Shown here: piece by piece, positions 1-7,173 of the stretch
Layout of the letters: every line of letters starts with the position of its first letter
Numbering within the stretch: position 1 is the stretch's first letter
Assembly (NCBI GenBank): GCA_000026125.1
Contig: CU207211.1
Location: forward strand, 1,984,001-2,048,000
Length of the DNA stretch: 64,000 bases
Origin: Herminiimonas arsenicoxydans
GTDB lineage: Bacteria > Pseudomonadota > Gammaproteobacteria > Burkholderiales > Burkholderiaceae_D
Direction of reading: 5' to 3'
Made by a program: the position numbers and the translations under genes
Notes under the pieces: model-generated
Told to the model about the DNA's origin: nothing
The model's database searches: none
The model's input: only the letters and a program-made list of their open reading frames with translations

Positions 1-96
1 TTTCCGCAGGCGTTGCGCCTGGGCGTGCGCGCCGTGGGCTGGGATTCGGTCGAGATCGACCAGTGGATCGCCGAACGCCTCAACAACCGGACCTGA
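1..96 (+). CDS. AlpA-family regulator, C-terminal fragment
   Basis: The frame is open from the first base and ends with TGA at 94-96, giving 31 residues that finish in a VEIDQWIAERLNNR-like tail. Short AlpA/CP4-57-type MerR-like DNA-binding proteins commonly end with a 'W-x-x-xE-I-D-x-W-I-x-x-R' segment. AlpA genes sit directly upstream of parA in ICEs of this class, where they act as transcriptional regulators of the core operon. The start and helix-turn-helix lie before the window. The identification rests on the tail and on position. Confidence 0.65.
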   Translation, partial: FPQALRLGVRAVGWDSVEIDQWIAERLNNRT

Positions 97-138
97 CCCG
101 CTCCCCCTCGATTTTCCCATCGCCAAACGGAGAGCGCC

Positions 139-1014
139 ATGCAGGTCGTATCCATAATTTCAACGAAAGGCGGCGTAGGCAAGACGACTACGGCCGCCAA
201 CCTCGGCGGCCTCGCCGCGGACGCGGGGCTGCGTGTGCTGCTGCTCGATCTCGACGTGCAGCCGACCTTGTCGTCCTATTACGAGCTGGCACACCGCGCT
301 GCCGGCGGTATCTATGAGTTGCTGGCGTTCAACGAACGCGCCCTCGATCAGTTGGTGTCCCGCACCATCATCGCGGGCCTGGACCTGGTGCTCTCGAACG
401 ATCACCGGGGTGAACTGAACACGTTGCTACTGCACGCGCCAGACGGACGCCTGAGACTGCGGCACCTGCTGCCGGCGCTGGCGCCGCTTTATGACCTGGT
501 GCTGATCGACACCCAGGGTGCACGCTCGGTGCTGTTGGAGATGGCGGTGCTCGCCTCTGACCTGGCGCTGTCGCCCGTGACCCCGGAAATTCTCGCTGCC
601 CGCGAACTGCGACGCGGCACCATGCAGTTGCTGGAGGACATCGCGCCATACCGGCACCTCGGCATCGAACCGCCATCCCTGCACCTGCTCATCAATCGCG
701 TCCACCCCGTGTCCGCGAATGCACGGATGATCCAGCAGGCGCTGCGCGACCTGTTCCAGGACCATGCCGGCATATGCGTGCTGGGCACCGACGTGCCGGC
801 CATCGAGGCCTATCCGCGCGCCGCAACCCGCGGCCTGCCGGTGCATCGCGTCGAGCATCGCCAGCCGCCGGGCAGAGTTGCGCCCGCCGCGCTCGACACC
901 ATGCGCGCGCTCGCCGGCGAACTGTTCCCACAGTGGCAAGACAGATTTGCCCTCGTGTCCGGCCGTCCTCCTCGTTCCATTGAAACCGGGAGGTCACATG
1001 GCGAACGCACATGA
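139..1014 (+). CDS. parA: ParA/Soj-family partition ATPase
   Basis: This 291-aa P-loop ATPase carries a deviant Walker A motif (KGGVGKTT, residues 10-17), a LLLDLDVQPT segment near 36-43 and the switch II motif LIDTQG near 122-127. ParA proteins bind DNA non-specifically and, with ParB, segregate or stabilise the element; in PFGI-1-class ICEs they help maintain the excised form. A GGAGAG ribosome site precedes the ATG. The end overlaps the next gene by 17 bases, so parA, the small protein and parB look translationally coupled. The last 40 or so residues are poorly conserved-looking and carry no motif I recognise. Confidence 0.93.
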   Translation: MQVVSIISTKGGVGKTTTAANLGGLAADAGLRVLLLDLDVQPTLSSYYELAHRAAGGIYELLAFNERALDQLVSRTIIAGLDLVLSNDHRGELNTLLLHAPDGRLRLRHLLPALAPLYDLVLIDTQGARSVLLEMAVLASDLALSPVTPEILAARELRRGTMQLLEDIAPYRHLGIEPPSLHLLINRVHPVSANARMIQQALRDLFQDHAGICVLGTDVPAIEAYPRAATRGLPVHRVEHRQPPGRVAPAALDTMRALAGELFPQWQDRFALVSGRPPRSIETGRSHGERT

Positions 1015-1258
1015 ACTGGCCCGCGGCCACAAACGGCTGCGCGCCCTGATTGAGTTTGCGGTGAGCGAAGGCTGGCACGTCAAGCGCACACGGGGCGGAC
1101 ACCTCAAGTTCACCAAGGCCGGCTGCGCCGCCATCTACACCAGCTCAACAGCGAGCGACTACCGGGCGGATCTCAACGCCCGTGCACAGATCCGCCGCGC
1201 CGAGCGCGAGGCCCGCATGGCCCGGGCCGTCAACGCCGAGGGATGTGGTCATGGCTGA
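998..1258 (+). CDS. Small HicA-like protein between parA and parB
   Basis: This 86-aa basic protein starts at an ATG with a perfectly placed GGGAGG ribosome site. It overlaps parA by 17 bases and parB by 8. Residues around GWHVKRTRGGHLKF and the following 'GCAAIYTSSTASDYR' resemble the HicA mRNA-interferase fold (glycine, a G-H-x-K/F core, then a T-S-x-S-D/R segment). HicA toxins use a conserved histidine, and one is present in GGHLKF. No HicB partner is seen next to it, so it may be a domesticated RNA-binding protein rather than a toxin. The fold is inferred from pattern only. Confidence 0.6.
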   Translation: MANAHELARGHKRLRALIEFAVSEGWHVKRTRGGHLKFTKAGCAAIYTSSTASDYRADLNARAQIRRAEREARMARAVNAEGCGHG

Positions 1259-2915
1259 GATGACCTCCCAGGACATGGCCGGCAAGCTGCTTGCCGCCGG
1301 GTTCGAGCGCAGTGGGCCATCGGCCACGGCCTTGAGCGACCCGATCGCCGACACGCCGATGGTCGTGACGCTGGACCAGTTGCGGCCCTACGACCACGAC
1401 CCCCGCAAAAAGCGCAACTCGGCCTACGATGAAATCAAGGCCTCCATCCGAGAGCGCGGCCTGGACGCGGCGCCAGCGATCACACGCCGTCCTGGCGAGG
1501 CGCACTACATCATCCGCAACGGCGGCAACACCAGGCTGGCGATCCTGCGTGAACTCTGGGCGGAGACCAAGGACGAACGCTTCTTCCGCATATCGTGCCT
1601 GTTCCGGCCGTGGCCTGCGCGCGGAGAGATCGTCGCCCTGACCGGGCACCTCGCCGAGAACGAACTACGCGGCGGCCTCACGTTCATCGAGCGCGCCCTG
1701 GGCGTCGAGAAAGCCCGCGAGTTCTATGAGGCTGAAAGCGGCACCACCCTGAGCCAGTCCGAGCTGGCCCGCCGCCTGGCCGCCGACGGCTTCCCAGTCC
1801 AGCAGTCGCACATCAGCCGCATGGCTGACGCGGTGCGCTACCTGCTGCCCGCGATCCCGACCGTCCTATACGGGGGCCTCGGCCGCCACCAGGTCGAGCG
1901 GCTGTCGGTCATGCGCAAAGCCAGCGAACGCACGTGGGAGCACTATGCCAAAGGCCGCTCCCTGCCGCTGGACTTCGACAGCTTCTTTCTGGAGGCGCTG
2001 TCGCAATTTGATGTCCAGCCCGACGAGTTCTCGCCGCCGCGTGTGCAGGACGAGTTGATCGGTCAGATGTCCGAGCTGCTGGGCATCGACTACGACGTGC
2101 TCGCCTTGGACCTGACCGAATCCGAGAGCCGCCACCGCGCCCTGGTCAGCGACCCAACCCCGCCATCGGCGCCGCCGGCATTGCCCGAGCCTGGGGCCAT
2201 CGCACGGCCGCCGATCGAACCGGCACCGCCCCCCACTACAACTGCACCTTCTGCGGGCCACTCTGCCGACGCGCCGACAAGGCCCCGGGACGATGGGGCC
2301 CCGAGCGAGGCATCCGCAGCCAGCCCTGCGGCAGCGAATGGCGGTCTGCTTGACGAGCACATCATCTCTCCGGCACCCACGACGGAGCGGCTCCAGTCCA
2401 TCCAGCGCATGGTCGCCGACCAGTTGGGCGATGCGCTGCCGCCCGACTTCTCGGCCAACGTCTTGCAGTCGATTCCCGTGCAGGCCGGTGGCCTCTATCC
2501 CATCTCGGACATCTGGTATATCGACCCTGGCCTCGACACACCCGACCGCCTGCGCATCCACATCGCGCAGTTCGCGCGCGAGATCGCGGGCGAGGCCGAC
2601 CTGGACGCGTGTGTCGAGGATCGTTCTGATGGCATCGGGTTCACGTGTCGTGCCCCAGCCCAGGCTTCGTCGCCGCTCGCACGCGCCGTGCTCGCACTAC
2701 TGGTTTCCCTGGCCGGTCAGCAGCCAGCCGGCGTCGGCTTGGACAGCGGGCAACTCATCACAGACCTGCCAGCGCTGTTGCACGGCCAGGGTCAACGTCG
2801 TGACGGCGGGGCCCGGCGATTGAGCGACACCGCGCTGGTCAAGCTGTTTCGTCTGCTGCGGCTGGCCCGGCGCCTGCTGGATCTGGAAGCCGGCGCTGTC
2901 GGTTCTGGGATCTGA
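1251..2915 (+). CDS. parB: ParB-family partition protein, PFGI-1 ICE type
   Basis: This 554-aa protein has a ParB/Srx-type N-terminal domain at about residues 38-110 (LDQLRPYDHDPR, then GGNTRLAI at 91-98 in place of the usual GERR box). A helical DNA-binding middle part follows (LAENELRGGLTFIERA, about 145-160). A proline/alanine-rich linker at about 300-365 leads to a C-terminal domain special to ICE ParBs. It is much longer than plasmid ParB (about 300 aa), as expected for the family modelled as TIGR03764. The chosen ATG overlaps the end of the preceding small gene (ATGGCTGA). It works with ParA and a parS site that I did not identify. Confidence 0.9.
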   Translation: MAEMTSQDMAGKLLAAGFERSGPSATALSDPIADTPMVVTLDQLRPYDHDPRKKRNSAYDEIKASIRERGLDAAPAITRRPGEAHYIIRNGGNTRLAILRELWAETKDERFFRISCLFRPWPARGEIVALTGHLAENELRGGLTFIERALGVEKAREFYEAESGTTLSQSELARRLAADGFPVQQSHISRMADAVRYLLPAIPTVLYGGLGRHQVERLSVMRKASERTWEHYAKGRSLPLDFDSFFLEALSQFDVQPDEFSPPRVQDELIGQMSELLGIDYDVLALDLTESESRHRALVSDPTPPSAPPALPEPGAIARPPIEPAPPPTTTAPSAGHSADAPTRPRDDGAPSEASAASPAAANGGLLDEHIISPAPTTERLQSIQRMVADQLGDALPPDFSANVLQSIPVQAGGLYPISDIWYIDPGLDTPDRLRIHIAQFAREIAGEADLDACVEDRSDGIGFTCRAPAQASSPLARAVLALLVSLAGQQPAGVGLDSGQLITDLPALLHGQGQRRDGGARRLSDTALVKLFRLLRLARRLLDLEAGAVGSGI

Positions 2916-2930
2916 GCGAGGGAGGCCTGC

Positions 2931-3491
2931 ATGTCCGCACCGAACCCACTCAACCAGGCCGTCATCGCGCAGGCACTCTACGACCTACGCAACGGGCAAC
3001 TGCGTCGCTGCAAGGCGATGGGGTTCGGCGAGGAAGAGCTGGATGCGCTCAAGCATCCGGCGCTGATCAGCGTGCTGGCCAATGCCAACGTCTCCTGGTG
3101 CTCTGTCTCGGTGAACCGGGAAGTGCTCCGGCGATTGCTCAAACAGGCGCAGGACGTGGAGAAGGAGATCGCCACCGTCGATCGCATGCTGCGCCTGGGT
3201 GCCAGTACCGAAATGGTGAGCCGCTTCTACGGGCTGACACATCAGGAAGTCGCACTTCGGCGCGAAGTTCTCGGCCTGCCCAAACGCAAGGGGCGCCATC
3301 CGGTTCTGGACGAGGAGCAGGACACCGAGCTGTGGCGGCGCTGGAAGGTCGTGACCAGCAGCAGGAACGTCGAGCTGGAGGATGAGACCTCGGTTCTTGA
3401 TGCGGCAATGGACCTCGCCGAAGGCATGGAGCTGCCGCTGTCGGTGGTCTGGGCTGCGATCAAGAACTGGATCGATCAGGGACTGGGTTGA
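2931..3491 (+). CDS. DUF2857-family ICE protein
   Basis: This 186-aa protein begins MSAPNPLNQAVIAQALYDLRNGQLRRCKAMGF and contains a segment LGASTEMVSRFYGLTHQEVALRREVLGLP near 95-120, which reads like a winged or tri-helical DNA-binding region. This matches what I know of DUF2857 proteins, found after parB in PFGI-1-class ICEs; no biochemical role is established. It lies 15 bases after parB and 3 bases before the replication gene, with GGGAGG just upstream of its ATG. It is therefore part of the partition/replication operon. Confidence 0.8.
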   Translation: MSAPNPLNQAVIAQALYDLRNGQLRRCKAMGFGEEELDALKHPALISVLANANVSWCSVSVNREVLRRLLKQAQDVEKEIATVDRMLRLGASTEMVSRFYGLTHQEVALRREVLGLPKRKGRHPVLDEEQDTELWRRWKVVTSSRNVELEDETSVLDAAMDLAEGMELPLSVVWAAIKNWIDQGLG

Positions 3492-3494
3492 ATC

Positions 3495-4745
3495 ATGGCC
3501 GTGGACGACGCTGCACCACGAGCACCACGCCAAGGTCCGGTCGCCCTCGCTGATCTGTTCGACAGCGCGCTGAAAGACCTTGCACCGAAACCTCGCCCAC
3601 TAGCACCGGCTCCCGCCTTCGCATCCGCGACGTCTCCTGTGTCTGCAACCGGCGACGGTTTCCTGTTCAGTGGAAATCGGCACGAGAGCGTGCCGCGACG
3701 GCTGTTCCTCGACCGACGCCTGACGCCGCTGGAACGCAATGCCTGGCAAGTCTTCCGGATGATGCTCAACGAGGATGGCGTCACGGCGTTTCCGACGTAT
3801 GAGCAACTTCGCCCGTGGCTCGCGTCAATGCCCTGCGCCGGACAGGCCTCCCACGAGACCGTGGCACGGGCGCTGACGCTGTTGCGCCTGACGCGCTGGT
3901 TGAGTCTCGTGCGCCGCAGGCGCGACCCCAAGACCGGGCGCATCCTCGGCAACCTCTACGTCCTGCACGATGAGCCCCTGACCCCGTTCGAGGCGATGCA
4001 GCTCGACCCGGACTACCTGCAGCTCGTCAGCCAAGCCCTGGGCCATTCGGCCAGGGCCGTTCAGGTCGTGGGCTTGCACACGCTCAATGAGATCGCCGAA
4101 GACCCGCTGCTGTCTGGCCGCATGCTGCCCTCGCGGCTGCAGGTCCTTGCCGAACGCCTCGCAAGCCAAGGCATTGGGTCGCAGGAGAGTTATCCACAGG
4201 AGGACACGGTTCACGATTCCGAAGAAGGGGCGCCGAGCCTTCTTCGGAATTCTGATCGGCCCTCTTCGGATTCCGAAGCAGGGCCAAAACACGCAGCAGA
4301 CGGCGCTCTTCGGAATCCGAAACAGGACCGTACTGTACGTAGTAGTCGTATTAATGAAGTACGTACTACCGCGCGTGAGCGTGGGCAGGCGCGCGCGATG
4401 CCGGGAGTTCGTCTGCCTGATCGCTTTCTCGGCTTGAAAGATGAACAGCAGGCCGGCGCCATGGTGGCATTGCAGCAGGTCGATGCCCCGCTACGCCAGG
4501 CCGTGCTGGACGAATGGGCGGATCGCTGTCGTGGCAGCACCATCCGCAACCCGGCAGGCTACCTGTTCGGCATCATCCAACGTGCCATCCGTGGCGAGTT
4601 CAACGCATGGGCCAGGCAAGCTGGGTCAGCACCGCCACCTGCCCCTGCACGAGATGCACCGCCTGAGCCACCGCGCAATGTAGTTCCGCCCGAGGTAGCC
4701 CGGCAGCACATCGACCGGCTGCGCGACCTTCTGCGCAGTAGCTGA
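3495..4745 (+). CDS. STY4528-family ICE/pathogenicity-island replication protein
   Basis: This 416-aa protein resembles STY4528-type proteins, thought to initiate replication of excised ICEs and SPI-7-like islands. A conserved N-terminal core (about 45-200) contains LFLDRRLTPLERNAWQVFR and a winged-helix-like stretch TYEQLRPWLA...ASHETVARALTLLRLTRWLSLVRRRRD. A serine/acidic linker at about 235-290 is encoded by DNA full of TTCGGAA/TTCCGAA palindromes (separate entry). The C-terminal part (about 300-416) has a LPDRFLGLKDEQQ...AGYLFGIIQRAIRGEF motif. Whether initiation occurs at those repeats is inference. Confidence 0.82.
   Translation: MAVDDAAPRAPRQGPVALADLFDSALKDLAPKPRPLAPAPAFASATSPVSATGDGFLFSGNRHESVPRRLFLDRRLTPLERNAWQVFRMMLNEDGVTAFPTYEQLRPWLASMPCAGQASHETVARALTLLRLTRWLSLVRRRRDPKTGRILGNLYVLHDEPLTPFEAMQLDPDYLQLVSQALGHSARAVQVVGLHTLNEIAEDPLLSGRMLPSRLQVLAERLASQGIGSQESYPQEDTVHDSEEGAPSLLRNSDRPSSDSEAGPKHAADGALRNPKQDRTVRSSRINEVRTTARERGQARAMPGVRLPDRFLGLKDEQQAGAMVALQQVDAPLRQAVLDEWADRCRGSTIRNPAGYLFGIIQRAIRGEFNAWARQAGSAPPPAPARDAPPEPPRNVVPPEVARQHIDRLRDLLRSS
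4216..4321 (+). repeat. Palindromic iteron-like cluster inside the replication gene
   Basis: Four sites share the core TTCGGAA/TTCCGAA. ATTCCGAAGAAG at 4216-4227 is answered by its exact reverse complement at 4239-4250. CTTCGGATTCCGAAG lies at 4264-4278 and TTCGGAATCCGAA at 4309-4321. The last two are near-perfect odd-length palindromes. The cluster spans only about 105 bases and encodes a low-complexity linker, so protein constraint alone is unlikely to explain it. Iterons inside or beside an initiator gene are common at replication origins. Origin function here is inferred. Confidence 0.55.
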
Positions 4746-4793
4746 GCGCGACGAGCGACAAGGGCGTGAAGCAGACGCCCGTGGCCGTCAGTA

Positions 4794-4813
4794 GAGCTAT
4801 CCCCTGGGGATAG
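4794..4813. repeat. Palindrome copy 1 (imperfect)
   Basis: Reads GAGCTATCCCC, T, GGGGATAG; the last bases of the right arm are lost (ATG instead of CTC). It shares the same core as the copies at 4937-4959 and 6946-6968. It lies between the replication gene and the TIGR03761-type gene and is likely a binding site for a dimeric regulator. Confidence 0.7.
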
Positions 4814-4930
4814 ATGTGATGCAAGGCGTAACACCGAAAGACACAGGCTGGGTGCTTCTGTCCACGGTGCTGCAGTGGCGTCCGGTTCCTGAGCGCACCC
4901 ACCATCTGCGCGAGCAGCGCTCTGTGGCGT

Positions 4931-4961
4931 TTGATGGAGCTATCCCCTGGGGATAGCTCGC
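4931..4961 (+). repeat. Palindrome copy 2, one arm of a 31-bp inverted pair
   Basis: The core 4937-4959 is a perfect odd palindrome: GAGCTATCCCC, one T, GGGGATAGCTC. With six bases to the left (TTGATG) and two to the right it is identical, in inverted orientation, to 6944-6974. The asymmetrical flanks give the otherwise symmetrical site a direction. It sits upstream of the TIGR03761/DUF3158/SSB operon. Confidence 0.75.
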
Positions 4962-5076
4962 ATTGCGGGCCGCCACCACCACGACAACCGGGGACCAGTT
5001 CATTTCGGTTTGTTGACTGACTGCCTTCCGCTGCATGCCGATCCTGACCGCTCCTTTTCCCAAGCGAGCGGACACC

Positions 5077-5856
5077 ATGGCAACCAACGAACCTCTGCAA
5101 CTCAATCTCGGCTCTTTGCGCAGCGCGATGTCGCTGACGCTTCACACCCACCACGCATCGCGCATCTGGCATGGCCGCGCCGCCGCCGAGGGGCGACCCG
5201 GCATCGTCGGCCTGAACGGCTACATCGCCGTGATGAACAAGATGAAGCGCGGCTCGGAACAGGATGACCCGTACAGCGACTGGTGGATGTTGCGCATCGA
5301 GGAAAAGCTCGACCAGGCCAAGACCACGTTGCAATCGCTGCGCGAGCAGGTGGACCAGGCATTGGCCGGCGTGCCAGCGGCGTTGAGCCTGGGCGAGAAC
5401 CTCAACGTGCAACCGGTGAAGCTCCCCTTGTTCGTGAACGCGCAGCTCGGCTTTGCCGCGGTCTATCTCCTGGCCGACTATGACGACATCGCCCGCAAGC
5501 TGATCCTCGCCCATCACACCGCGCTGATCGATCGCTCGACATTGGAGCGGTGGCTCAACGAAGGCGCTCACACGCTGCGCAGCCTGTTCAGCCTGGCCCA
5601 GCAGTACCGCTACTCGGGATGCACCCGCGACGACTTCGCGGCCAAGAACGCCGCAGCGCGGGCGGCGCTGGAGAAGTTCGGCGACTTGCCGCAGGACGTG
5701 CTCGAAGGCGCTCGCCGCTCGAAGTTTGCGCCGCCCGTCGTGCGCCGCGGCCTGCAACAGCGCAGTGATAGCGCTGCCGCAGCCGCACCTCCCAGCGACG
5801 AAGGCACTGCCGCCGATCCGGCCGAGGCCAGCACCGGCGAGGACGAACAGGCATGA
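5077..5856 (+). CDS. TIGR03761-family integrating conjugative element protein
   Basis: This 259-aa protein contains the segment MATNEPLQLNLGSLRSAMSL...IWHGRAAAEGRPGIVGLNGY, which I recognise as TIGR03761 (PFL_4669-like). The function is not established. Its constant position beside DUF3158 and SSB suggests a role in processing or replicating the excised ICE. The C-terminal 40 residues are alanine/serine/acid rich and look disordered. An ATG after GAGCGGACACC was chosen over the earlier in-frame ATG at 5035, because the conserved region begins directly after it. The end overlaps the next gene by 4 bases (ATGA). Confidence 0.8.
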   Translation: MATNEPLQLNLGSLRSAMSLTLHTHHASRIWHGRAAAEGRPGIVGLNGYIAVMNKMKRGSEQDDPYSDWWMLRIEEKLDQAKTTLQSLREQVDQALAGVPAALSLGENLNVQPVKLPLFVNAQLGFAAVYLLADYDDIARKLILAHHTALIDRSTLERWLNEGAHTLRSLFSLAQQYRYSGCTRDDFAAKNAAARAALEKFGDLPQDVLEGARRSKFAPPVVRRGLQQRSDSAAAAAPPSDEGTAADPAEASTGEDEQA

Positions 5857-6380
5857 GCGACCCGAACCGCGAACCTCGCTACTTCCGTGGTCTGGAACAG
5901 CCAGCCTTCATGCGGCTGGAACACGCGGCCTCTCTAAAAGGCCTTTTAAAGCCTTTTAAAGGTAAAGGGGACTTCGAGGCCTGGGCCAGCCAGTGCTTCG
6001 CCATGCGCGACGAGTTGATTGCCCTGGCGCAGCGACAGGTGCTGCCACAGGCGTGCGGGCATCCCTTCCACCTGCTTCCCGTCGAGCTGGCCCAGCAGAT
6101 AACTGGCGCGGGAACGACGTTCCTTCGCTGGCGCAAGCACGACCGCTCGGCCATGGGCGTGGCGCTGTGGCAGGAACTGGTGGCGAGCACCAGCACGCCG
6201 GTCAACCTGCTGGCCGACCTGCACGCGATCGAGTTACAGCGCATCACGTTGAACATGCAGATCAGCCTGCTGCACACCTTGGGCAGGCAGGCGCAGGAAT
6301 GCGCCAGCAAAGCGGCCGAAGCGGACAACGCATACCTGCGCCGGCTCAAGTCCACCCCAACCGCAATGCGCGATCGGTGA
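5853..6380 (+). CDS. DUF3158-family ICE protein
   Basis: This 175-aa protein matches DUF3158 in its pattern: YFRGLEQPAFMRLEHAASLKG at the start, LPVELAQQITGAGTTFLRWRKHDRSAMGVALW in the middle, and a helical end LLADLHAIELQRITLNMQISLLHTL. The function is unknown. It is coupled to the TIGR03761 gene by an ATGA overlap and followed 73 bases later by ssb. Codons 28-36 (LKGLLKPFKGKG) come from an AT-rich tract with a direct repeat at 5936-5961 that stands out from the GC-rich surroundings. Confidence 0.78.
   Translation: MSDPNREPRYFRGLEQPAFMRLEHAASLKGLLKPFKGKGDFEAWASQCFAMRDELIALAQRQVLPQACGHPFHLLPVELAQQITGAGTTFLRWRKHDRSAMGVALWQELVASTSTPVNLLADLHAIELQRITLNMQISLLHTLGRQAQECASKAAEADNAYLRRLKSTPTAMRDR
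5936..5961 (+). repeat. AT-rich direct repeat and palindrome in the DUF3158 gene
   Basis: AAAAGGCCTTTT (5936-5947) is a 12-bp perfect palindrome. CCTTTTAAAG occurs twice in tandem at 5942-5951 and 5952-5961. Such AT-rich DNA is rare in this module. It may be a melting region or a protein site, or simply code for a lysine-rich loop. Confidence 0.45.
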
Positions 6381-6453
6381 TTGCGCCAGACATCCCAGCA
6401 CGCACCCGGCGCCGATGAGGCACGGGTATTTCAACCACCACGGAGATCACATC

Positions 6454-6894
6454 ATGAGCACGCATTTTTCTGGCGAAGGCAATATCGGCTCGCCACCGGA
6501 GTACCGCGAATTCCCCAATGGCAACGACGAGCCCAACCGCCTGCTGCGCCTGAACGTCTATTTCGACAACCCCGTTCCCAAGAAGGATGGCACCTTTGAG
6601 GACCGTGGCGGCTTCTGGGCGCCGGTGGAAATCTGGCACCGCGACGCCGAGCACTGGCAGCGCCTCTACCAGAAGGGTATGCGGGTGCTGGTCATCGGCC
6701 GCATGGAGCGCGAGCCCTGGACGGACAACGAAGATCAGCCACGCGAGACCTGGCAAGTCAATGCGCGCAGCGTAGGCATCTTGCCGTACCGCATCGAGTC
6801 TGTGGTCCTCAGCCCGAAGCCACAGGAGGCAGAACCGAAGCCGCAGGCCGACCAGGAATCGACCGCGCCGAAAGAGACGAAGCGCCGGAAGTGA
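6454..6894 (+). CDS. ssb: Single-stranded DNA-binding protein
   Basis: This 146-aa OB-fold protein of ICE type has a core resembling SSB: NRLLRLNVYFDNPVPKKDGTFEDRGGFWAPVEIW, then QKGMRVLVIGRMEREPWTDNEDQPRETWQVNARSVGILPYRI. It would coat single-stranded ICE DNA during transfer or replication. The C-terminus ends KETKRRK and lacks the acidic DDDIPF-type tip that recruits partners in chromosomal SSB. The ATG at 6454 follows CGGAGATCACATC; the in-frame ATG at 6415 has no ribosome site. It is the last gene before palindrome copy 3 and topB. Confidence 0.85.
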   Translation: MSTHFSGEGNIGSPPEYREFPNGNDEPNRLLRLNVYFDNPVPKKDGTFEDRGGFWAPVEIWHRDAEHWQRLYQKGMRVLVIGRMEREPWTDNEDQPRETWQVNARSVGILPYRIESVVLSPKPQEAEPKPQADQESTAPKETKRRK

Positions 6895-6943
6895 CCCGGC
6901 ATGGAGGGCGGCTGCCGCAGCGCTTCGCCGCCCTCCATGCGCC

Positions 6944-6974
6944 GCGAGCTATCCCCAGGGGATAGCTCCATCAA
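6944..6974 (-). repeat. Palindrome copy 3, second arm of the 31-bp inverted pair
   Basis: The core 6946-6968 reads GAGCTATCCCC, A, GGGGATAGCTC. The whole 31 bases are the exact reverse complement of 4931-4961. The two copies bracket the TIGR03761, DUF3158 and ssb genes. The site lies in the 279-base gap between ssb and topB. Confidence 0.75.
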
Positions 6975-7093
6975 CGTCCACCGACTTCCACGCGTTCCCG
7001 CGAATCGCCGCTCCCGAACCGCATACCTCCGGCCACTCGCCATTACCGCACAAGCCCTTCCATCCCGTGAAAGCGGTCGCCGCCGCGTGCCGC

Positions 7094-7100
7094 TTGTTTG
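7094..7100 (+). promoter_or_regulatory. TTGTTTG element upstream of topB
   Basis: TTGTTTGCTGCTGCCCC at 7094-7110 matches the same 17 bases at 26147-26163 upstream of the PilL gene. It lies 80 bases before the topB ATG. No sigma-70-like -10 box follows at 17 bases. See the finding on the shared upstream element. Confidence 0.4.
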
Positions 7101-7173
7101 CTGCTGCCCCCGGTGGTGCTCGGCATCCTCGATCCCAGCAACTCCATGAACCATGGGAATCGGATGAACGGAT

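Larger units (their letters stand above)
4746..5076. other. Non-coding region between replication gene and TIGR03761 gene
   Basis: No supported gene lies in these 331 bases. The region holds two copies of a 23-bp palindrome (4794-4813 imperfect, 4937-4959 perfect). It also holds a TTTGTTG sequence at 5009-5015, 68 bases before the next start codon. It probably contains the promoter and operator for the 5.08-6.9 kb operon. The long minus-strand frame across it is a shadow of the downstream gene. Confidence 0.6.

Noticed and set aside
4600-5757. 385-codon minus-strand frame
   Set aside because: It overlaps the TIGR03761 gene antisense and translates the intergenic palindromes, so it is not a gene.
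4794-6974. Reading the palindromic repeats as a CRISPR array
   Set aside because: Only three copies, irregular spacing of kilobases, no spacers and no cas genes.
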